The notes under the pieces: generated by a model
The model's input: the letters and a program-made list of their open reading frames with translations, nothing else
The model's database searches: none
Told to the model about the DNA's origin: nothing
Shown here: positions 23,005-32,375 of the stretch, in pieces
Layout of the letters: the number at the start of each line of letters is the position of its first letter
Numbering within the stretch: the stretch's first letter is position 1
Translations under genes and position numbers: made by a program
Assembly: GCA_004431415.1 (NCBI GenBank)
Contig: QPMI01000408.1
Coordinates: 248,001-312,000, forward strand
Source of the DNA: Cyanophora paradoxa
Taxonomy: Eukaryota > Glaucocystophyceae > Cyanophorales > Cyanophoraceae
DNA: 64,000 bases
Reading direction: 5' to 3'

Positions 23005-26000
23005 CCCGAAATCGCAGCAGCTCGCCGAGTCGATTGTCACGGCTTCCGGATCCCTCAGCGCTGGAAGCGTGACGTTCGCCTCCCTGTTCCCCAAAACTCG
23101 CCTCCCGATTCCCGCGTGCAGCTGGCGCAGAACCGGTGCGTGTATTCGGACTGTTCAGACAGAGCTTATGTATGACTAGAGCCTCTACATCTGCCAGCGC
23201 GCGTAAATCACGCCCCGCGCGCGGCCATGGCCGCGGCGCCGCGGCTGCTCGAGGCTGCCGGATTTCTCGATGCTCGAGCTCGAGGCTGCGAATTTGAATC
23301 TAGATCTGTGTTTAAATTTCGCGATCGTATTCGGCCTTGAGCTCATTCGAAATCGATATCACCGCAGTCTTCGGCATCATTATAGGGCCCCAGGTCCTCG
23401 GCGCGATTCCCCCGAATGGGCTTCCACAGCAGGTGCGCTGTCCCGTGTTCGAATTCACGCCCTCGATCTTAGAGCAAGCCTTGATCATGAAGGTCTGATT
23501 TTGAATTCTATTGATCTTGGGTTTATATATTAGCTGCGGTACATCACATGGGCGGCACTCGTTTTCATCGGCCTCACGGCCGGCGCTGAACTCAAGCTTA
23601 TGGGTGCGCACCGCTAGCATGCGAATGCGAATGGCCATGGCCCGATAGCGAACCGCGAAGCCTTTCTCGCAATTGTGACCCGCTCGCGATCGCGTCGCGC
23701 GCGGCGCGCCGCCCGCAGAGCTGCGGCCGATCAAGCGCCAGATTTTGTGGACGACCTCGGTGATCACAGTCTTCACCGTCGCTGTCATCGCGCCGATCGT
23801 TCAGGTGCCTTCCCGCGTGGCCCTCGAGCTCGTCTTCTCTCGACCCATAAGCTGGGCTCTGATCGCGATCTCGATCGGGGGCCGGGGAGGCAGACGCTGG
23901 CGCGGCGCGGGATGCTGCACAGCACCCTGGACGAGAAGCCCGACTCGTGCCTCTGGTCCCTCTCCTTCCTCGTCTCCGCCGTAATGGTCGCCCGGTGCAC
24001 GCCGATATTAATTCTCTGCAAGTGATACTTCTCTCCAGCCGAAGAGCTAACCGCGAGGGGTGCACGTGCACGTGGCCATGGTCGGCAGATCTCCAGCGAC
24101 GGCCATTTCAATCGCATGCCCCCTGACCTCTAGATCTGACAAATTGAAAGCCGTTCGCTCTCGCTGATCCCAGTTTAGATGAAGGAGCTAAAAGCGAAAG
24201 GGCCGCTTACGAGCTCTATGCTGGTTCGTGCGTGGGAAAGAAAACTAGTACTCGGAAGTTGTCGTCGGCCCTGTTCTGATTCCGCCGCAGGGTATCACCA
24301 TTGTTTGTAAGTCTCCTCTCCATTAAAATTTTTTCTGTGCAACGATTTCGAACCCACCATGGCCATCGACTGATCATGATGTGCTGGGCGCGCTTGCCAC
24401 GGCAATCGCTCTGCCCGCGCCGTTCACCAGCCGACGTGGTCGTCCTAGTGCTCTTCACGTTTTTAATGGAGGGCGCGAGGGCTTCGTGCGTCGCCGGTGC
24501 GATTGGTTGAGATGCATGGTCGTGCTGAGTGTTTCTAAGATCTAGTATATTATTTAGAATTCAATTCAAGCTTCTTTTGCGCAGGGCGGAGCTTTAGCGC
24601 AATGACCATAGGGCAACTTTCCGTCAGGTGTCAGACAGCCTTTTGATTCTCCCTTCGAGGCTTAATAATTTAATTTCCGAATGTGCATCGATTACGCGTG
24701 ACGTGCGTTACGCAGCTTCTTGCTCACTGTCGTTCTCGGGCGCGTATGCGCACGATCATATGCATGACAAGCTTAAGGGCATTCATATTCACCGCATGAC
24801 GTCGGCGCACCGTGCGCATGCAGGCTCGGCATGGGGCTTCTCTTCAGGCTCCTTCTCAGCCACCGAATTCGAAGATACTGCGCCCATTGGTTCATAGTAA
24901 GCTAGCTCCAATCGACAATATGCATACAGCAATTTCATAGCGCAGGTTGCAGTTGATTCTTATTATCCGCGCAGGTGCCTGCGGGGTTCTTCTTCTACGC
25001 GGCGGCCGAGGCGATCCAGGAGGCCTCCGAGGCGAGGCTCGCGCTCATCGTAGAGATCGAGCCGCTCCTGGTCGCTGAAAGCTTAATTGCTCGCGTCCCA
25101 GAAAGAAATTAATTAATACTTATACGTTGACGTCGATTGCATGGCCAGGCGTACATCATCGCGGGGGCGTACATATCGAACAGGACTCCTTACACGCAAG
25201 AATTCGAGTCGCACATCTCAAGCGTGCGGCATTCGAATTCTTTATGTATCTCCCGTCTCTGCCAGTTGAGCTGATTTCATTGCCTCGCGATATCGATTGT
25301 TTTCCAATCAGCTCTCTATCTGGGCCTTCGTTCCTTTTTTTACACTTGCTGGCGCCAATCTGAACTTGTCGATTCTCGGGTAAATCATAATCTTGAGCTT
25401 TAAATTTGAACGGATTTCCCGGCCCGCCCGCTTTCCTGCGGCAGCGTTAACCGAATGCCGTCGGGCCGCGCGAGTGCAGGACGAGCTACATTTTCGCAAT
25501 TGTGGTCGTGCTGGCGCGCACCGCGGCCGTCTTCTTCGGGTCTTTCCTCGGGTCTTACCTCTCCAACGCCCCTGAGAACCACCGGTGCGACTTTCGGAAG
25601 CATGTTTAGAGTATCATAGTCGACGTCTAATTCGGATCCATGGCCATGGCCGTCTGGCAATCGATGCCATGATGACTGTACTGGCAGGTACCTTCTCTGG
25701 CTCTCGCTCATAACGCAGTCCGGCGTCTCGATTGGACTCGCGTCGAAGGTGCGACAGAATTCAAAATTATTTAAAGTTCCGGCGTCCGCTCGCACGTGGA
25801 CGCTGACGCGTCCTTTTTTCCGCTCGCAATTTCCGATCCCTTATACATCGGCCGCAGATTGCCCTGAGCCTCAAGGAAACAGGAGAGGCAGTGTCAACAA
25901 CGCTCTTGGTACTTGCGACTCCATTTCGATCTCTGCTCGTTTCAAATTCATCCCTGCGCACGCCCCACGCAGGCCGTCATCATGATCAATCAGCTTGTCG

Positions 26001-27387
26001 GTCCTCTCGTGCAGCGGCCCGCATTGGTGAAGGCTCGCGAGCACAACCGCGGTGCGCGATTTCAGATTTCAAGGCCTCATTATAAGCTTCCCAAGCATGG
26101 AGCACGAAGCTTTCTGCTGAGAGAGCTCGAGCACTCTGCCTGCAGGGCGCGGACACCGGAGTGACGGGTTCTCGGCGCCAGTCCAGCCGGCAACCTTGGT
26201 AAACGGGATGCATATGCGTGCGAGTGCGGTCCCGGCCGCGGCCGCTGTAAATGGGGGTCAAGATTCTGGATCCGATCATGATCAGGAGCGGCAAAGCGGG
26301 CGGCTGCGCATGCAAGCCGCTCCGGAGGTGCTATTAAAAAAATTATAGCTGACTTATAACTATCAATTCTAATCATCCTGGTTACCTCAGGGCACTTAAT
26401 TTTATAGGGGACGCAGAATTCGTTGAAGTCCGTACATCTCGAACAAGTTCAGCTGCAAGTGCCTGCGGGGGTTCGTGTTTGGCACTGCTATATTAATACT
26501 TTGCACCACGCAGAGACCCTGATCATGATATTCCCAAACGTTTGCCGTTGCGCGCGCAGAACGCGAGGAAATCGCTGCAGCTGGTGCGGCGAGCTGGCCA
26601 CGCGTACGGCGTCGACGTCGGGCAGGCACAGGTCGACATCAGCGCCGGGGCTGTCTCCGGGTCCTTAGCGATCGCCGACGTTCTCGATGGCCAATCGCGA
26701 TCGCGACCCAGATCGCCTTCGAATTCTCGGTGAGAGAGTCTGCGATTCCTCTCCCCGCCCGAATATTCATTCGATGATTCGAGCATGATCATGTAATATT
26801 AATCGAAGACAGATCTGGACTCGGTGTGCAGCGGTCGACGCTTCAGACGTCGACAGTGAGCTCGCGATCGATCGATCATGCAGTCCGTCCCTCGAACAGC
26901 AACGGAGACACCCGCCCCCTACTGATGGACGGGGACGACCACGACGAACTCGACCTCGAACGCGATATCGATGTCGCTGTGCACGTGCAGGTTCGACCCG
27001 ACTTTCGAATTCGCTTCCTTGTTTGAATTGTTTTAATTTGTATAATCGATTTATACAACACCCCATCAATATCGCGATCGACTGCAAATTCACGATCAGT
27101 CCATTAAATATTCATATTTTGCCGTGGCAGACAACGCACCCGCGCTCAGAAGTCGCGCTTCAGGTGCGCCGCATTGTCGATTTGAATTCTACACTGTTAC
27201 AAAAATCTTGAGATTTTATTTTGGGTCTTAAGGCTTAGTCCTCTAGGTTGTTCTCTTAGTACCTAGCTCGCAGGTCCCCGTAATCGATATCGATTTTGAG
27301 CTGGGAATGGAAGACATCGGAGATGGATCCGGAGTCGTCTTGGCCGAACGCTCCGTCCGGTATGGGCCTCGGGGGACCGAGTTGTAG
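23005..27387 (+). CDS. Cation/proton antiporter (CPA/KefB-like), first exon not placed
   Basis: Multi-pass exchanger that moves Na+ or K+ against H+. Exons that join in phase: 23005-23135 (SLFPKTRLPIP), 23368-23432 (VFGIIIGPQVLG), 23534-23603 (FIGLTAGAELKLM), 23719-23804 (LRPIKRQILWTTSVITVF) and one from about 23893 (SLSFLVSAVMVAR). Then follow RSPATAISI, ELKAKGPLTSSML, GITIV and SDVVVLVLFTFLMEG. Later exons carry EIEPLLVAES, AYIIAGAYISNRTPY, WAFVPFFTLAGANLNLS, SYIFAIVVVLARTAAVF, LLWLSLITQSGVSIGLASK and AVIMINQLVGPLVQ. These are the order and signatures of the exchanger domain. A hydrophilic tail follows, ending IDIDFELGMEDIGDGSG and TAG 27385-27387. No TrkA/RCK nucleotide-binding domain was seen. 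Introns are long (80-400 bp) and AT-rich; one appears to start with GC. Ion and membrane are unknown. Confidence 0.8.
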
Positions 27388-28127
27388 CACTTTTAATTGT
27401 AGCTGCATGTACATATGTATTAAACACTACAAATGTACCAATACTAGTACTGTGCATCTTTCGTCTGTGCAGATGTAAATCTAGCTAAGCTTAAGAGGTA
27501 TTGTAAATGTAAATCTACCTAGCGATGCTGATTGAGGCCGGGTCCCCACTGCAGCTGGGCCACACGAAGCATGCGCATAGATCTCGACGAATCGTTCAGC
27601 TTTAGAGCTGGCGGCGAGGGCAAAGCCGTCGCACTCCGTCGGCGGCTTTCTGACTCAGTGAGCCTGCGACTTCTTCGACGTCTCCCGCCTCGCCCTCTCA
27701 ATTGCCCGTGCCGGCACTGCGGCGCTGGCTGGCCATGGCGGCGTGCACCCGCGCGCGGATCCGGACCTATTTTGGCACTGCTCGAGCTATTTTGGGGGGA
27801 TCTCGCGCTGGTCTTGGTTTTTCGCAGGCAGGAACGGATCGGACAGCAGAAAGCAAGGGGGATTGGGCGTGTCGGGGGCGTCGGGCTAGCTGGGCGGGGA
27901 CGCGGGCCGGGGCCGGGGGCTACGGGCTCGCTGAGAGGGGGCGGCGGAGCCCGAGGCGGAGGGCGGGGCGGGGGTGGCGCTGGATCCGTCCGGGCTGGCA
28001 GCCGCGGGGGCGGCGGGGGCGGGGGCGGGGGCGAGGTCGTCGGAGCGGTCCGCACGCACGCGGTACCTGCGACCGGTTTTTTTGATGTCAGACCGACGGA
28101 GAGATCGGATGTATGCGAGAGAGACTA
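27388..28127. other. Intergenic between converging antiporter and Deg protease genes
   Basis: 740 bp holding the 3' ends of both genes. The first 150 bp are AT-rich; 27600-28070 is GC-rich with a purine-biased GGGGGCGG stretch. Long open frames here on both strands are low-complexity (poly-Pro or poly-Gly) with no splice context, so no gene is called. Confidence 0.5.
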
Positions 28128-31100
28128 TTATAGATCCAGAGTTCTAGAGGCTACGGCTAGGGCTGAAGAGTCAGTCGCACGCGTGGCGCACCGCGCGAGG
28201 ATGGTGGGGGTCGCCCGCCGCCCCGCCTCCGCCTCGATCACCACCTGCGAACGAAGTTCGGTGGGGCACGGGGGGAGAAAGGAGCGGGGGGGTACCTGGT
28301 GGCCGAACTCGAGGTCGAGGCAGATGAAGCGGTCGGCTGTACCCCCCACGAGGTCGACGAGGTGCCGCAGGTTGCGCAGGGGCGCCCCGTTGACGGCCTT
28401 GACCACCGCGTGCGTCTGGTTCTCGTACCCCGCGTTCACCTCTGCGGCGAGGCGAGCGGGGGCATGAGACGGACGCGCCTCGTCGGAGCGCGGATCTTAA
28501 GTAGAAAAAAAAGCTAGTGTTTCCTAAATTTAACTCTTTAAAGTTGGCAGTTTCTGAGGAAAACAAAGTTGGCAGTTTCTGAGAAAAAACAATGTCTTAG
28601 GTTTAGGCACGCGTGTAAGGCGCATGCAATCTCTGACGCGCGCCTCACCAAAGCCTTGAAGGCACGGCTCTGGCATAATCTCTAGATCTAATCTCTCAAC
28701 CTAGAGCTCCGTCAGAGCGCACCGTCGGCGAGGACCTTCATGAGGACGACGACCTGAGGGAGGGAGAGAAAGGAAGTCAGCTAAGTGACTAAAACCAAAG
28801 GGGCGGGGGCGGATCGAATGAAAGGGGCGGGCCTGCTCGTCGGGGTGGGACTTCTTGCCGTGGCAGAAGAGGGCGATGAGGCGCGACGGCGCGTACCGGT
28901 CCGAGTCGTGGTCGAACATCTGCAGCGCGGGCCGCTCAGAAGGGGAAGGGCGGGCCCTGCGGGGGGCTAGGGGCCCTCTAGATCTAACGGGGCCGGGGGG
29001 GGTCTAGCCCTAGATCTAGGTATCTGTCCCCCAGGGGGTCCTGGCCCTGGCTCTGGCGGGGGCGGGCGGGCGGGAGGGCGGGCGGGCGGGCCCTCCCGCC
29101 CTCCTGGGGGGGGTAAGGGCGCTCTGGCTCTGGCGGGGGCGGCCTCGCCTGGAGGTAGTCCTCGAGTGCGACGAAGCAGAGGCCGGCGAAGATGAAGTAG
29201 GAGGGCCAGCCCCGCGACCGCCCCAGCGAGGAGCTCGAGGCGGGGGGCGAGGAGGCCGGGTCAGGCTGTACGGGGCGGTCGGCGGTGACGGGCGGCGGCG
29301 CCAGGTACTGCTTCGTCTCCGCATTCAGCGACTGCGCGCGGCGCGGGCGGTTCGTTTGCCTCGGTCCTTGTCTTCTCAGTCCAGGAGGAAGGGGGGCGCG
29401 GCGCACGATCTCGAGGGGCTGGCCGCCGCGGAAGAGCCGGACCGCGTACTCGTCCCCGATGAAGAGGCGCGTCACCTGGGCGGGCCCCCGGAGGTCGGAG
29501 GTCGGACCGGGGAGGAGCCACCGAGCAGGGCGGGGGGGGGGGGGGGGCGGGGGGGGGGGGGGGGGGTTACCAGGTACTCGAAGCCGACGCGCTCGCGGCC
29601 GCGGAAGAGGACCGTGCCTGGGTGGGCGGGGGCCCCGCGCCAGTCAGTCCGAAGCCTTAAGCCTTAGGCGCGGCGGGGGCGGACCGTCGTCGGCGATGGC
29701 GTCGTCGCCCTGCGGCGCGCCGGCGTCGGAGGGCGAAGCGAGGGGCTAAGACGAAGGCGTGGCGGAGAAGTCGAAGGAGAAGGCGGGGCGGGTGCGCGCA
29801 CGACGTGGGTGACGACGTCGCCGGGCAGCAGCAGCCCCGACGCTGCGCGCGGGACGATATCGGTCAGGCTCGGCGGAGAGGAAAGAGGACGGGGCTCTCG
29901 TCATGGGGCGGCTCGAGGGGGCACCGCAGGAGAGGGGGTCGACCTCGGTGACGCGCACGCCGGTGAGGCCCTCGGGCAGCCCCAGCAGCGCCCGGATCGA
30001 CGCTGCACCCCGCCCTCGGCCCAAGGCGCTAGCTCCGAGGGGCGGGGGAGCGCAGAGGCCGCTTACGGTTCTCGCAGAACTGGTAGGAGAAGGGGACGGA
30101 GGGGAAGCCGACGTAGCGCCCGCCGTGCCGCACCACGTCCGACGCGAAGTGCTGCGAGGGAGGGGGGCCGTCCGCGTGAGCGAGGCGGGCGGCCTCGAAG
30201 GGGCGGGCGGGCGGGCGGAGGAGGCGGAGGGCAGTCTCCAAGCTAGCCGGGGCGGCGCCCCTCCCTCCCGCCCTCCCTCGAGGCAGGGCGGGACCCCGCC
30301 CGGCCAGGGCCGAGGCGCCCCCCCGCTATCCTCTTCTCCAAGGGGTGGCGCCCCTCCGCGAAGGGCGGCTCGAGGCTGGCGGGGGCGGGGCCCGCCCTCG
30401 GGGATGGACCTGGACGATCTCGGCGGGGATGATGTACCCCACGCTCTCCGCCTCCCCGCTGTCCAGCCCCGCGAACACCACCCCGATCACCTGAGAAGGG
30501 GGGGGGGGGGGGAAGGAGGCGGGTCAGGCGAAGGCGGGGCGGCGCGGGGCGGGGCGGGCGCCTCGTCGCGCTCGTTGAGGACGGGGCCGCCGCTGCGGGA
30601 GGCCGAGAGTGAGGCGCGGCCGGGCGAGAAGGGGCGGGGCGGGCGCGCCTGTTGCCGTTGTTCACGGCCGCGTCGATCTGGCAGCAGAGCAGCTGCAGGC
30701 CCTTGAACCTGATGGCTCATGTGAGCGTCTGGGCGGGTCTGTTGTGGGCGGGAGGGAGGGGCGCACTCGGTGTAGTGGTCGTGCCCGTGGGAGCTGCCGC
30801 GCGGGGGCGTGAGGCGAGGGACGGGGACGGGGCCATGCGGGGCTGGCGGGGGGCGGCGGAGGGCGCGGCCGGCCGCACTCGTAAGGCATGAGCTGCGGGG
30901 CCCGCGGGTCAGCGGCGAGCCGGCGAGGGGCGCGGAGGGGGGGTACGGCGCGCCTCGACGCGGGAGACGATGCCCTCCGTGCAGCAGATCGAGTCGCCGC
31001 CGGTGGGGTACCCCAGCACCGTCACCTGCGTACCCCCCGGGGCTCAGCCGAGGGCCGCAGAGCCTTGCCGCGCGAGAAGCGGAAGGTGGTTACCTTCTCC

Positions 31101-32075
31101 TGCAGCTCGGGGTTCCGGGGGCTCAAGTTCAGAGGCTCGACCTGCGGGGCGCGTCGGCCGGGCCGGGAGGAGCGGCGGCGGGGGCGGGGGCGCCAGAGCG
31201 CACGTCGCGCATGAACTCGTCCATGTCCTCCACCGTCAGCAGCGCCCTGGGAAGGTGCCGGCCGCTCAGGGGCGAGGCGAGGCGAGCGGCTCGGGGGCCG
31301 GCGGGCGCACAGGTCGCAGTCCACGCCGACGGCGACGACGTGGGCGACGAAGAAGCGCGGATCGCCCTGCTTGCGGACGCGCACGAAGGTGTGCCCGTCG
31401 ATCACGTGCGCGTTCGTCACGATGCGCGCCACGCCGTCCCGGAACCGGATCACCGAGCCCGTCCCCGTGAACTCCGCTGCGGGGCGCGGCCGCGGCCCGT
31501 CAGCCGGTCCGCGAAGCCGAAGAAGAACTGAGGGAATGCACCGGGGTCCAGATCCTGCCACGGGAGCTTGAAGTTGGGGCGCGAGCTGACCGTGTGCACC
31601 TGTCACCGCGGAGCGTCAGCGGGGCCCGCGTGGGGCGGTCGGGCGGAGCGGGGACCTTGACGATCGACGAGAGCGTCTCATCTATGTCCAGGTCCTCGCC
31701 GCGGTCCCTGTACTCGTCCCGCGGGGCCGCGCTCTTGGCTGCGGGCGCCTTGCCGCCCTTGGGCGCCGCGGCCGCCTGGACGTGGAACGATCGCTCTTGC
31801 TGACCGCGCACGTCAGCTCCCGCGGACCCGCACGCTTGGCAGCTGCGTCGAACCTCGGGGGTGCCCGGTTGAGCCGCTCGCGGACGCGGCCCGCACAAGC
31901 TGCGCAGCCCCGAGGCCGGCTTGTACGCGGATACGAAGCGCCTTCGAGGTGCCGCTGACGATCGGCCGCTACGCGCGCTCGCCTCGCTGCGGGCGCTCTC
32001 CGCGACCGGCGGGACCCGAGGCTGCGGAAGCCGGACGCCATGCAACCCCGCTAAGAAAGCTAGTGACACGTCCAT
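28128..32075 (-). CDS. Deg/HtrA-type serine protease with PDZ domains (plant DegP9-like)
   Basis: Trypsin-fold protease of the Deg group. It starts at ATG 32075 with a possible targeting leader, then a Lys/Ala/Asp region. The protease domain reads FTGTGSVIRF, VTNAHVIDGH (His codon 31406-31408), VDCDL (Asp), EKVT and GYPTGGDSI, QIDAAVNNG then NSGGPVLNE (Ser), and VIGVVFAG. It is followed by SVGYIIPAEIVQ, a PDZ domain with LLGLPEGLTGVRVTEVDPLS, LLPGDVVTHV and VLFRGRERVGFEYL, and the C-terminal region with YFIFAGLCFVALEDYL and AGYENQTHAVVKAVNGAPL plus LRHLVDLV. TAA is at 28128-28130. This is the long plant nucleolar DegP9/DegP2-like layout. The catalytic Ser codon is split by a GC-AG intron (30593-30648). 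The triad is complete, so it should be active. Compartment uncertain. Confidence 0.88.
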
Positions 32076-32375
32076 CGCGCTTGCGGCCGCCGAGCCGCCG
32101 CGATTTGATTTGGCGCTGTACCCGGACTTCCGCATCGACTTCGTCGAATCCGGACTTCGGCCGCCGTCGGCCGCCTGCGACGGCTCGGTTGTAGGACTGC
32201 ATACCAGCGCTGTAGGCACCAGACCCGACCGTCAGCGTGTTCGAGCACCGGTCAACGCTGGCGGACGAGCAGCAGAAAGGCCGTCATTGCCTTTCGTTCA
32301 ACTTTTCGAAGCTGCCGGTCGAATTCAACGTACTGCCGGCCGTCGGCCGGTCGACGGTCGGTCGAACGCATCATC
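32076..32375. promoter_or_regulatory. Divergent promoter region, Deg protease / SAM-TIR gene
   Basis: 300 bp between start codons on opposite strands. It holds several CGGCCGNCGG-type words around 32330-32370 (CTGCCGGCCGTCGGCCGGTC), a near-palindrome that could be a binding site; this is speculative. Confidence 0.45.

Noticed and set aside
27532-28467. 311-codon open frame on the plus strand
   Set aside because: Poly-Gly/Arg low complexity and overlap with the well-supported minus-strand Deg protease 3' exons.
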